A stretch of 64,000 bases of DNA from Luzula sylvatica (taxonomy: Eukaryota; Streptophyta; Magnoliopsida; Poales; Juncaceae): the NCBI GenBank assembly GCA_946800325.1, contig OX326960.1, forward strand, positions 22,311,150-22,375,149. The letters run 5' to 3'. A program made the translations under genes and the position numbers. Positions 25,603 through 36,307 of this stretch are shown piece after piece. The notes beneath the pieces were generated by a model that searched no databases, had not been told where the DNA came from, and saw nothing but the letters and a program-made list of their open reading frames with translations. The stretch's first letter is position 1, and every line of letters begins with the position of its first letter.

Positions 25603-27586
25603 TAGACATTAAATTATTGGTATGATTTATTTATGTGATATAATTATAATATTTTAATATGATTAAGAAATAATAATGATAGTTATAAATTGGCATAAGA
25701 AATAATAAAAGTCTAGAATATTTAATTCATTTGCTACACTTAATCCTATGGTTCTCATCAAACACATTTTAAACATCCTACGCTCATAGTTTTTGCATCT
25801 TCCGGTTGTCACAGTTTCCTGATATTCATATATTGGTTTCTAGCAACTACGAGTTTCCTGCTGCTATACAAAACTGACCTAGCAAACACGCCCTAAAAGG
25901 AGCAAGCAAAGTCATGGTTTTGGACAGGAAAAGTTTAGAGCCCTAAATTATATATAAATCATTTGTTTATAATAAGGTAAAAGAATAATTGTAACATGCC
26001 ACGAATTCTTTTTTTGTTGATTTTGTTTATGTGGTTTTCGAATAATAATGATCAAAAGTGATGGCTTTTGGGATCATCCCAATAACTCATATTTGTTAAT
26101 TTTTCCAGTAAATTATATTTCTCGAAGCATACGCTTGCTAATTGGACTTTTTAGATCAACGTTATCAGGCTAACATAGTAGTAACATTAATAAATGTGGT
26201 TTTGACTAAAATGATGCGCAATGAAATTAGTCACTATAATAATAGAAGAATGAGTCATATTCTTAATTCAACTCCACATGCTCGTTTAGCTCCCTCTAAC
26301 AGTATTTTTTTTTCGTTAAATTGAGAACCAGAATTAAGATATTAAATTAATATTAAAGGTTAGCTTTTCATGGATACATAGACAATAAAAAAAGAGAAAT
26401 TTTACCATGCCCCCTCATTCCCCCTCGACATCTTATATATCACCGATTAATTGTTAATGATTCAAGTAATTAACAAAAGTACATCCAATTAACAATTAAT
26501 TGAGAGATAATTAAGATATATATGTATTAATAATTCTAAATCAATATCAATTAATTGTTAATGAGATGTATTTTTGTTAATTATTTTGATCAGTAATCAT
26601 TAATCGATGGTATAGAGGATGTTGGGGAAAAATGAGCGGGCATAGTAAATGACCTCATAAAAAAAGAATTTATTTCATTTCTTTATATAGTGGAGGTGTT
26701 TGTCAATTCCCTTTATACATCATACATGTTTATAAAAGGACAATTATACTTTTCCCCCCATTTCCCTCGCAATTCTTCGACACTAATTAATCTCATAATT
26801 AACAAAATAGATTAATAATTAATTTATGGTTACTAAAAATTTAATATGAAATTAAGGTCTATACTAATTAATGATTAATTCTAAGTATTTAAAAATAAAT
26901 AATTATGAATTAATCGTTAATCCAAAACACTAATTATTGAATTAATCATGAATTACTATTGTGGAGAAATTGTGGGCGAATCTCAGGGACACCGTATATG
27001 GCCTCTTTATAAAATGCTTCTCATGGAAAAACCTACCCCATTTACCTAAAAGATAGTTACGTGTCCAACTTTATTTGTTTCTTCTTTTGACAATATTTTT
27101 TAGTCGAATTGAACAAATACATATTACATTAAATTAAGCAGCAAAAATACTACATTTACAGAAATATAGTTGGTAACAGGTTTGAGCTTTTTTTTCATGT
27201 AAGGCGACCATATTACCTTAAAAGATATTTTTTAGTCGAATTGACACGTTTAATTGACACGTTAATCAATTCAATTAAAAAATCAATCAACCTCTTAATT
27301 AATTCAATTAAAAATACTAATCATCAAGATGTTTGCGTGAGTTTTGGGACACCATTACTCAATTGATGTCGTCATATATCATATATGGTTGACCTAAATA
27401 AACAATTTCCCCGCTTTATAAAAAATGGAGTTTTATCAAATGAGGTCTCTTGTTTATTTATTAATTAAAGAACAATGCATATAACGCAGATAATATTTTT
27501 ATCAAAATATGTAATCATTTTTTTTTTTTCAAAATAGAACCAATCATGCATGCATTCAAACTTTTTTGAAAGAAACTTTCCATGGT
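25603..27586. other. Block A spacer upstream of GDSL gene 2
   Basis: From about 25890 this is collinear with block B (34816 on). 26430-26620 and 26775-26965 are AT-rich palindromic MITE-like segments absent from block B, where a LINE fragment lies instead. No gene seen. Confidence 0.55.
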
Positions 27587-27616
27587 TTGACCTAACAAAA
27601 TATTCTCCTATAAATA
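27587..27616 (+). promoter_or_regulatory. GDSL gene 2 core promoter: TTGACC and TATA box
   Basis: TTGACC at 27587-27592 and TATAAATA at 27609-27616, in the arrangement shared by all three GDSL genes. The ATG is about 75 bases downstream of the TATA box. Confidence 0.65.
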
Positions 27617-27690
27617 ACCTAATGCAAAGATCTATCAACATTACCCTATAAACAAATAAACATACCATAAAGTACTTCTTTACAAAAAAA

Positions 27691-29238
27691 ATGAAGGACA
27701 TAATGATGCTTTCCCTTCTCCTTCATTTTATTTTCTTGGTTTTGCTTTCATCCACCAAGGCCGAAACAAAAGTGCCGGCTATTTACGTGTTTGGCGACTC
27801 TACAGTTGACGTTGGTAACAACGATTACTTGTCGGCGGTCAGTGTCGGTTTGGCAAATTTTTTACCTTATGGTGTGGATTTTCCTCACTCTCGACCAACC
27901 GGAAGGTTCAGTAATGGATACAATAGTGCAGATTTTTTCGGTAATTTCAGAGAAAATATTTGATTATGAGATTCTAATTCAAATTCAAATTAATACTTAA
28001 TATTTTTACGTATATTAATAGCTAAGTATGCGGGTTTCAAAAGGAGCCCACCGGCATATCTCTCTATTACGCCAAAGATGAATCATCGAATAACCAAAGG
28101 CCTCCAAGGTATAAACTTTGCTTCCGGCGGAACTGGTGTTCTCGATTCTACCGTAAGTTTTTAATTATATGTCTCTAGCAATTAATTTTTAAAAAAAAAC
28201 TAGCAAGTCCTTATCATCAAAATTGAACTATGTTGTTTATATAATTTTTGCAGGGGAGTACTGCAATCACAATGACCCAACAACTTAAGTATTTCAACTC
28301 TACGAAATTAGCAATAACAGCCAGTTTGGGTAGTATAATTGCTAACGATTTAATATCGAAATCACTCTTTGTCATAAGTGCGGGAGGCAATGATTTATTC
28401 GCGTTTGTTCAACAAAATGCATCGCCAAACAACACTCAAGTCACGGCTTTTGTTACTGGCCTTGTATCTAAATACGCGAGTCACATTACCGTAAGTAAAT
28501 GCATGACTTTTTCTTTAAAAAAAAATAAAGTATATATTAAAGCCATAAACTCAATATTAATGACTTTTTTTTCTATTTAAAACTAGACTTTGTATGGTTT
28601 GGGGGCAAGAAAATTTGGGATTGTTGATGTGGGTCCAATTGGATGCTGCCCATTTGCAAGAGCTCAAAACCCTACTGGTGATTGTATAAAAAGCATGAAT
28701 GATCTTGCAAACGGATTTAATGATGCAATAAGATCTTTCATGAAGGACCTTAGCCCAAAATTGCAAGGGATGAAATACTCAGTTGGGAGCTCCTACAAAG
28801 CTGTCACGGATATAATTTCCAACCCAATTGCTAATGGTAATTACTAATAATTAAATTTATTCAATTATTTCATATTTAAATATTGTACTCACATTGTCCA
28901 AAATTGATGATTGTGTTAAAACTCTATCCTTATTTCACCAAATTATGATATAACATGTACTTAGGCCCCCTAAAATTTTCATGTGATGGAATTTTTTCTC
29001 AATTTCCCCAATTTTAGGTTTTAGTGAGGAGCAAAGCGCGTGTTGCGGGAGCGGGCGATTTAACGGAGGAGCGTGCTTATCGAACTCTACGTATTGTGAG
29101 AAGCGAAACCAATATGTGTTTTGGGATAGAATCCATCCAACACAAGCTGTTTCAAAGAGAGGAACATTTAATATTTACTATGGATCCCTTGATTATGCAT
29201 CCCCTATCAATTTTAATCAACTTGTGGAGGCCTATTAG
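27691..29238 (+). CDS. GDSL esterase/lipase, copy 2 (five exons)
   Basis: Paralogue of the genes at 5130 and 36308. Exons 27691-27940, 28022-28152, 28254-28490, 28587-28836 and 29018-29238, all GT-AG, give 362 aa. Signal peptide at residues 6-24; [14 protein letters not shown] with Ser37; block II in INFASGGTGV; GGND with Asn173; C-terminal DRIHPTQAVSK with Asp326 and His329, the canonical HPT form. A Cys-rich segment SACCGSGRFNGGACL precedes the C-terminal block, as usual in plant GDSL enzymes. It is one residue shorter than copy 1 (one Ser missing in the third exon). It differs from copy 3 at about ten residues by my count. It sits in duplicated block A, so it and copy 3 may overlap in function. 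A secreted esterase role is inferred from the family. Confidence 0.94.
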
Positions 29239-29344
29239 AGATGGACACAATACTGTATATTGTGAATCTTTGTTTATTATTATTTCTTGCTAAAAAAAAT
29301 ATTCATTGTTATTTATAGTACAATAATAAGATTGAATTGATGTA

Positions 29345-29390
29345 TAATTTCCTTGCTTTTATTATATCAACTTGTGGAGGCCTATTTTAA
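29345..29390. repeat. Short copy of the GDSL 3' coding end
   Basis: ATCAACTTGTGGAGGCCTAT at about 29367 repeats the last codons of GDSL gene 2 (around 29215-29236). Gene 3 has no such copy at the matching place. It looks like filler DNA captured at the junction with the next LINE fragment. Confidence 0.7.
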
Positions 29391-29890
29391 TCAATTTTTT
29401 TTTTTTTGATTAACTGAGACGGGTTCTATGACCCGTACCCAGAATATATTAAAATAAATAATATAGTACAAGAGTTACACTATTTAATGTTTACAAGCTT
29501 TCGATCTTAATTACTCTACAATACATTTTCAAATTGTAAAGCCAAAACTTATGTACTCCTCTCCCTTGTGCTTGCAGTTGTTTCAGTTTCTTCTTTCTCA
29601 TGCTTTCGGACATTCCAACTTCATCCTTAATTTTGCTCACCAACTGTCAATGAGTTGAATATTTTTCTTGAAAAAATATGTTGCACCGTTCTTTCCAAAT
29701 TTCGAAACATACTTGCACCATAATTATTTTCTTTTCATTTTGCCTTTTGACCTTTTTCCCATTCCTAACCTCGTAAGAGGTTGATGTATTGAATAAATCA
29801 TTCAGTTTGATGCATGTTCTCTTTATCCTGGAATTTGGCCCATTAATTGATCCTATTGTTTTGTATATTCCTTCTCAACCGTAACAAATT
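29391..29890 (-). pseudogene. LINE family A 3' fragment
   Basis: Poly(T) at 29395-29407 is followed by hairpin ACGGGT/ACCCGT (29419-29436). Reverse reading of 29640-29710 gives FEIWKERC and FFQEKY, matching the C-terminus of LINE A (FNIWKERCR). The 5' end is not clear. Confidence 0.75.
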
Positions 29891-29921
29891 GTTTCTACAA
29901 TAGTAATGTAAAATACTTGTA

Positions 29922-29925
<4 letters not shown>

Positions 29926-29968
<43 letters not shown>
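29926..29968. repeat. (TA)n microsatellite
   Basis: About 20 TA units, adjoining the first of three MITE-like elements. Confidence 0.95.
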
Positions 29969-29976
29969 TCCTATAT

Positions 29977-30208
29977 GGGGAGTGCTATCATAGACCCATT
30001 TTCTTATCACGGACCCATTTTTTTAAAAAAAAAATTCGAATATTTGTGAAATAATGATATTTTTTATAAGATTCTAGTGTATATTTATCATTTAATGTTA
30101 TTCAAAACATAAATTTTGTAGAATTAATTAATAAATAGCTAAAATTCTTAAAATAATTTTTTGAAAATGGGTCCATGATAAGAAAATGGGTCTATCATAG
30201 AACTCTCC
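29977..30208. mobile_element. MITE 1 with TCTATCATAGACCC-type inverted ends
   Basis: Left end GGGGAGTGCTATCATAGACC and the inverse at the right end (GGTCTATCATAGAACTCTCC) make terminal repeats of at least 25 bp, around an AT-rich core. Flanked on both sides by TA repeats, consistent with insertion at TA. Confidence 0.8.
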
Positions 30209-30220
30209 TATATATATATA

Positions 30221-30453
30221 GGGAGATTCTATCATAGACCAATTTTCTAATCATAGACCCTTTTTCAAAAATTTATTTTAAAAATTTTAACTATTTATTA
30301 ATTAATTATACAAAATTTATGTTTTGGATAGCATTAAATGATAAATATACACTAGAATCTTACAAAAAAAAATCATTATTTAACAAATATTCGAAATATT
30401 TTTTTTTTAAAATGGGTCCATGATAAGAAAATTGGTCTATCATAGAACTCCCC
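30221..30453. mobile_element. MITE 2, same family as MITE 1
   Basis: GGGAGATTCTATCATAGACC at the left and the inverse ending TCTATCATAGAACTCCCC at the right. The core is a reverse-oriented relative of MITE 1. Separated from it by a short TA run. Confidence 0.8.

Positions 30454-30459
<6 letters not shown>

Positions 30460-30540
<81 letters not shown>
30460..30540. repeat. (TA)n(TG)n compound microsatellite
   Basis: A short TA run is followed by about 33 TG units. The TH-repeat frames on the minus strand are artefacts of this tract. Confidence 0.95.
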
Positions 30541-30543
<3 letters not shown>

Positions 30544-30777
30544 TGTTCTATCATACATCTTTTTTGCTTATCATACTTCCATTTTCAAAGATATTTTGAA
30601 TAATTATCAATTAATGAGTATTTAAAGTAATTTTTCAAGTGTATTTATTAATAAATGATATGTTAAATAAGAAATTTGAATTGTTCATAAAAATAAAATA
30701 TTTATAAAAAATAAAATTTATGATACACCTTTCTAAATACTCAAAATATCATTTGGAAAAGGTGCATGATAGAACTC

Positions 30778-30779
<2 letters not shown>
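30541..30779. mobile_element. MITE 3 with related ends
   Basis: Ends GTTCTATCATACA and TGCATGATAGAACTCCC form inverted repeats related to MITEs 1 and 2. A closer relative is MITE 4 at 45161-45398. TA repeats follow. Confidence 0.7.

Positions 30780-30826
<47 letters not shown>
30780..30826. repeat. (TA)n microsatellite
   Basis: Uninterrupted TA run at the left edge of duplicated block C. Confidence 0.95.
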
Positions 30827-30829
<3 letters not shown>

Positions 30830-30830
<1 letters not shown>

Positions 30831-32905
30831 AAGAGTCTCCGTGAGGACGTTTCGTACTCGTGCTCTTGACTCATTTCAAAAAAAAAAAAAAACACTCAAC
30901 ACCGACACCCTAAACACACAACACACCAAAAGGATGACAATATATTCCGATCTAGATCTAGCAATTTAAATTCGCATGCATTAATTAGTAAATTGTATTG
31001 TAATCATATTTTAAATAACACCAGTATTATTGGTGCCTAATATTATTGGACGAATCTACCGCCACCGGATCAAATTATGGATTTCGTCCGAAATTATTTT
31101 TCTGGATACAAACATGAATATTAATTATGTGAGACTCATGGAATAATTTAGATATATATTACATGTTATACATGACTGAGATTGAACAATATAATTAGAT
31201 TAGATTAGATATTATCAACAAATCTAATTAAATTAGATAAGATCAAGTCTACTATTTTATTTTGAAATCGAATATTATCCATAAAAGGATAGTGATATTG
31301 ACAGAACAAATAAATATTAGATACAGGAAATTTTATTTAAATTTGACATGAATTAAAAATAAAATTATCATTTCAAATTTAAATTTCCTGTTCCCAGTAA
31401 TATTATTTTCTGTCAATATCGTTACCCTCCATAAAATTGTATACCCTTATTAGGAAATATTAAGATTTGATATTAATAAACTAGTTGTCGATGTCGTAAC
31501 TAACACATGAGGTCATTTACCCTACCTCCAGAATTCACCATCGCGTTCACGTTCTCTGTATCCTAATTAACACACTTAATTAACATGATAATTTACAAAA
31601 AAATTATTCAATTAGTTACGACATCCTAATTAACCATCACATTCTCTATATCCTAAGTTTTAATATATATTGATTAACTGTTAATTAGATGTTTTTTTTT
31701 GTTAACAACCATATTTACACGTGCTAATTAGCATATATTGTTTGCCGTTCATTTACACCCACAAAACGTATGTGAACCAATTCTATCCTTTGCAAAATTC
31801 CAATTGTGAACATGCTTTGTCAACCAAAAAAAAAAAGGGTCCAATGATCATACGTTCTTTTGGACTTCAAATCGAATAATAATGATTTTAACTAAATCCA
31901 TGCAAAAACTTCCAAATTCTTATCCGGTGTGAAGTCTAATCATCCGGTCCAATTCCTAGGGCATTTTCTTTCTTTCATGGTACTCGTGTTAAACGTTATA
32001 AATCCTCCATATTTTGTAACTTCAAAACCCTTTTAGGAGTTGACAAAATATTTATTGCAATACTATATTTTCTTTATTTTAATTTAATTATTTTATTTCA
32101 ATAACTATTTGTTATTTTTTAACTTATTTGATTAATCAGTTAATAAACAATAATGATAGCCGTCTAGATTTTGCATCTAGATTTGTACTTAGAATGAAAA
32201 ATTGCTAAATTTTTGTTTTCATTTTAAAATTTGACTTGGTTATATTATAATTTGTCACGTACACTTATAAATACAAATTTAAATGTAAAATATAATTATC
32301 AATCATTATTGGTTCACAAAATAATGTAATTGATTATGATCAAATAATAGAAACTGAATTTCCAAATATGCTACTACTAATACAGTTAAATAATTAAATT
32401 TGTAAATATCCTATTTAAGTTTTAAATATACTGTCAATGAATCCATAACCCAACTTGTCAAACAATTGTTTTGTAAATGTGTATCATTTGTTTTATATAG
32501 TCTAATGAATTCAAACACAAAAATTACAATAATAATTGTTATAATTTACTAGATCAAATAATTGTTGGTTATAATTTCAAAAATAACCAAATAAATTAAT
32601 TAGAACAAAAAATAAAATTAATAATAAATAAATAAAAGGAGTTAGAGTCTGGATGTAGCCGCGCGCTCATGCCACTGTTGTCCTAAAGACATTGACGCCT
32701 TCTTATGCAGTATTTGCGTTTATCCATCTCCAAAATTGTACATCTCGAGATCTCATCTTGTATCCGTTCCGATAACACAGTCGAAAATGAATGTTCTTCA
32801 CTTCGAAAGAAATGAAATCATGCACCGAATTCTTCAAATCAAGTTTTATTTATCTACATATATACTATTTTTTTGGAAGAGAGCAAATGTATTATCTAAT
32901 TCTTC
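30830..32905. repeat. Segmental duplication block C, copy 1
   Basis: Collinear and highly similar to 45726-47625 from AGTCTCCGTGAGGACGTTTC to CATATATACTATTTTTTTGG, with small indels. The interior is AT-rich and mostly non-coding, apart from the possible B-box relic near its right end. Confidence 0.9.
32651..32785 (+). pseudogene. Possible B-box zinc-finger (CONSTANS-like) exon relic, copy 1
   Basis: The frame starting near 32653 reads DVAARSCHCCPKDIDAFLCS, then a C and, after SPKLYI, SRSH. This fits the B-box pattern of CONSTANS-like proteins (CPxDxAFLCxxC ... ANxLAxRH) with several ligands damaged. It is short, has no start, and lies among AT-rich sequence. The twin at 47364-47500 has Gly for Asp. 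The identification rests on pattern matching by eye only. Confidence 0.35.
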
Positions 32906-32913
32906 AAATCAAG

Positions 32914-33480
32914 TTTTCTGATTATAATATCTTTTGTTTTTTACTGAATTATCAATCTAATTTTATCTTTTACTCTGCTGTAATAATGAATTAGGCCTTT
33001 CTTCTTTCTTCATATACGCTGTTGTTGTTTTTTTAAATGATATTTACTGATAAAAATTATGATTTTATTATTTAGGATCAGTTATGTAATTTTGAATTAA
33101 ATTCGAGATGATCATGTTAGATTTAAGATTCTTTTCATATGTATAGCACGAATTTCGAAGAAATTTTTTTATAACAATATGGTTGAAGATCCGAAAATAA
33201 TTTCCAAAAATTTGAGAGAGAAATCTGTGATTCATCATATATTATTGTCTCTGTGTCTTTTGAGTGTCATGCATGATTAATGATAAAACGCAAGAATCAT
33301 GTTATAATGGAAAAAACATGACGAGATGGTTAATATAACCGAATCAATTTATTCAGAAATTAAATTTTTTATTTGACGGAGAAATAGAAATACCTAAGAG
33401 CTACTCAAAAAAAAAAAAATCACTTTACAAAGTTTGAAGTAAGAACAATGAAAGAAAAGTGAGGGCAAGGTCTTTGTAAC
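32914..33480. repeat. Copy of the sulfurtransferase gene 3' flank
   Basis: 32914-33420 aligns with 52474-52975, the sequence just after the sulfurtransferase stop codon, and continues to about 33480 with text shared with 57960-58030 and 60480-60540. No exon of the gene is present here. Confidence 0.85.
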
Positions 33481-33496
33481 GTTGAACGCCTTCATT

Positions 33497-33842
33497 TTAC
33501 AAAGTATGAAGTAAGAACATTAGCGAAGATGGTTTTTCGTATGTGTTGGATAACGCCTTCATGATCCCGAAAGCCATTGTCTCATTCGTTACGTTGAATG
33601 TCACGTTCTTGGCCAATGATAATTGGATATAGCTTAGCGCTTTGCGGTTCATCTTCTTCCACTTGCCTTCGTTCGTGATACTTTCCGGCCTTGTCTCGAG
33701 TAGCGCATCTTCTAGGTCTTTGTGGCATAGCAACGCTTATATTTGCATCTCCTGTAACCGAAGTCATTGAACCGACTCGCCGAAACCTTGTTCTCGTTCA
33801 TCGCTCGTCTGCTTTCCCTCGAAACTTTGTCCTGATAACACT
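33497..33842 (-). pseudogene. copia gag relic (block B copy)
   Basis: On the minus strand, next to the LTR: MNENKVSASRFNDFG and, after a frame change, LCHKDLEDALLETRPE, KALSYIQLSLAKNV and AFGIMKALSNTYEKPS, the Gag (UBN2-like) region of a copia retrotransposon. It is truncated at the block B boundary (about 33517), as in block A. Confidence 0.85.
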
Positions 33843-34192
33843 TGTTATGATCGTTATCGCAAACAAACACACCCGAACAACACACGAACACAAAGATTTT
33901 TACGTGAAAACCCCGAAGGAAGAAAACCACGGCCGCCGGCGATCAAATTATTTTACTATACTTGGAGAAAGAGAAAATACAATTATTCGTATTTGTTGAA
34001 ATGAATAAAAACTCTAGCCTAACTCTTATGTTTATAGCTAAGTCATATCTAATACAAGAAAATAATCAATTGCCTTAATTACCATTCAATCATAACAATA
34101 AAAATATTTGGAGAACTTACATATCTCCTCAACGTTTTTCTTTATCCAATTTCATAATTCTTAGGTTACTAGAAATCTCCATACAAATAACA
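33843..34192 (-). mobile_element. copia-type LTR (block B copy)
   Basis: Same TGTTAT ... ATAACA bounded LTR as at 22558-22903, with about 90 percent or better identity by eye. Part of the duplicated block, so both copies derive from one insertion. Confidence 0.8.
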
Positions 34193-35177
34193 ATAAGTAT
34201 GTGGTTTCTTCAATGCCCGTAGTTCCTAGTCCCGCACCTCATAGCTTGAGTTAGCCATAGAAAAGGGTACCGTTAGTGATGTATTACCATCACCAAAAGT
34301 ACCACATATATATTGAGTTTCTTTTTGCACCATGAATGAATAAGTTGTTTAACTCTCCCTCAATCTTTTATTTTTAGGGGCACATTTGAGCACCAATGAC
34401 TATCGTCCACGAACATGCCACGAATTTGGATTTTTGGACGCCCGCCATATAATGTTGTGTATCATATTCGTTATCCTCTCTTGCTAGAAGTTCCAAAGGT
34501 ATTTGTTGATACCCATTAAATTAAGAGCTCTTTTACTGTGTCTCTCAAATTTTTTCCAACATCCTCTGTATCACGAATTAGCAATTGATTATCATGATAA
34601 TTAGTAAAATAATATTTCATTATTAATTAATTAATATATAATTAAAGTACATATGTATTAAATAATATTAATTAATTATGAATAAAATATATTTTTGTTA
34701 ATTATCATGATAATTAACCACTAATTCGTGATATAAAAAATGTTAGAAATTCTCAGGAAAACAGTAGAATGGTCCTTAAAAATTAACTCGTAGCTTTCAT
34801 TTCACCTATTTAATACCTTAAAAGGAGCAAGCAAAGTCATGGTTTTGGACAGGAAAAGTTTAGAGCACTAAATTATATTATATATAAATATAAATTATTT
34901 GTTTATAATAAGGAAAAAGAATAATTGTAACATGCCACGAATTTTTTTTTGTTGATTTTGTTTATGTGGTTTTCAAAAGATCATCCAAAGAGCTCATATT
35001 TGTTAATTTTTGCAGTAAATTATATTTCTCGAAGCATACGATTGTTAATTGGACTTTTTAGATCAACGCTATCATGCTAACATAGTAGTAACATTAATAA
35101 ATGTGTTTTGACTAAAATGATGCGCAATGAATTAGTCACTATAATAATAGAAGAATGAGTTATTCTTAGTTCAACTC
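34193..35177. other. Block B spacer
   Basis: Collinear with block A. It keeps the empty site of LINE D (34455), the hairpin MITE (34566-34737), and lacks the hexamer and (TAA)n tracts present in block A. No gene. Confidence 0.6.
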
Positions 35178-35508
35178 CTAATGATTTTTTCTTGAAAAAA
35201 TCTTCTGCATCTCAGTTTCAAGATATTAAATATGGTATACATCATTACTTGCTTCTTTCTCTTGTTGATTTTCCCTGACAATAATGTTTGCATGATATTT
35301 TTATCCTTCCGCACTTGTATTTCGAAAATGGCATCTATATGTGTCCATATTTCTATTGCATAGGGGCACTTGTTTATCATGTGATATATCGATTCCTCGT
35401 TTGATTTACATAAAATACATCTATTCGGTATGGACCAATCTTTCTTCTTCAAATTGTCGATTGTCAATATATCATTAAATAGCGTAACCATGTGAAATTC
35501 TTAACTAG
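35178..35508 (-). pseudogene. LINE family A C-terminal fragment in block B
   Basis: The minus strand reads LTIDNLKKKDWSIPNRCILC, then KSNEESIYHMINKC and IFNILKLRCRRFFQEK, nearly the same as 11960-12222 of LINE A. It replaces about 380 bp of block A sequence (26280-26660). No poly(A) or clear target duplication is visible. Confidence 0.88.
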
Positions 35509-36203
35509 AAAAAGAGTTTATTTCATTTCTTTATACAGTGAGCTGTTTGTCAACCTCAACTCCCTTTACACACCATACATGTTTATAAAATGCTTCTCAT
35601 GGAAAAACCTACCCCATTTACCTAAAAGATAGTTACGTCTCCAACTTTATTTGTTTCTTCTTTTGACAATATTTTTTAGTCGAATTGAACAAATACATAT
35701 TACATAAAAGCAGCAAAAATACTACATTTACAGAAATATAATTGGTAACAGGTTTGAGCTTTTCTCATGTAAGGCGAGCATATTACCTTCAAAGATATTT
35801 TTTAGTCAAATTTACACGTTTAATTGGCACGTCAATCAATTCAATTAAAAAATCAATTGACCTGTTAATTAATTCAATTAAAAATATTAATCAATTTAAA
35901 TAAGTACCATTGTCCATCTCATCAAGATGTTTGCGTGAGTTTTGGGACACCATTACTCCATTGATGTCGTCATATATCATATATGGTTGACCTAAATAAA
36001 CAATTTCCCCGCTTTATAAAAAATGGAGTTTTATCAAATGTGGTCTCTTGTTTATTTATTAATTAAAGAACAATGCATATAACGCAGATAATATTCTTAT
36101 CAAAATAAGCTGATCCTTAGGTGTCATACATATGTAATCATTTTTTTTTTCAAAATAAAACCAATCATGCATTCAAACTTCTTTGAAAGAAACTTTCCAT
36201 GGT
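35509..36203. other. Block B spacer upstream of GDSL gene 3
   Basis: Collinear with 27000-27586 of block A, including the CATATATCATATATGGTTGACC text about 330 bp before the gene. No gene. Confidence 0.6.
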
Positions 36204-36233
36204 TTGACCTAACAAAATATTCTCCTATAAATA
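36204..36233 (+). promoter_or_regulatory. GDSL gene 3 core promoter: TTGACC and TATA box
   Basis: TTGACC at 36204-36209 and TATAAATA at 36226-36233, identical in layout to gene 2. Confidence 0.65.
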
Positions 36234-36307
36234 ACCTAATGCAAAGATCTATCAACATTACCCTATAAACAAATAAACATACCAAAAAGTACTTCTTTAC
36301 AAAAAAA

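Noticed and set aside
27465..27701. Minus-strand frame upstream of GDSL gene 2, repeated upstream of gene 3
   Set aside because: It overlaps the conserved promoter of the GDSL genes, and its conservation is explained by the block duplication.
30360..30558. Frames with long Thr-His runs
   Set aside because: They are translations of the (TG)n microsatellite.
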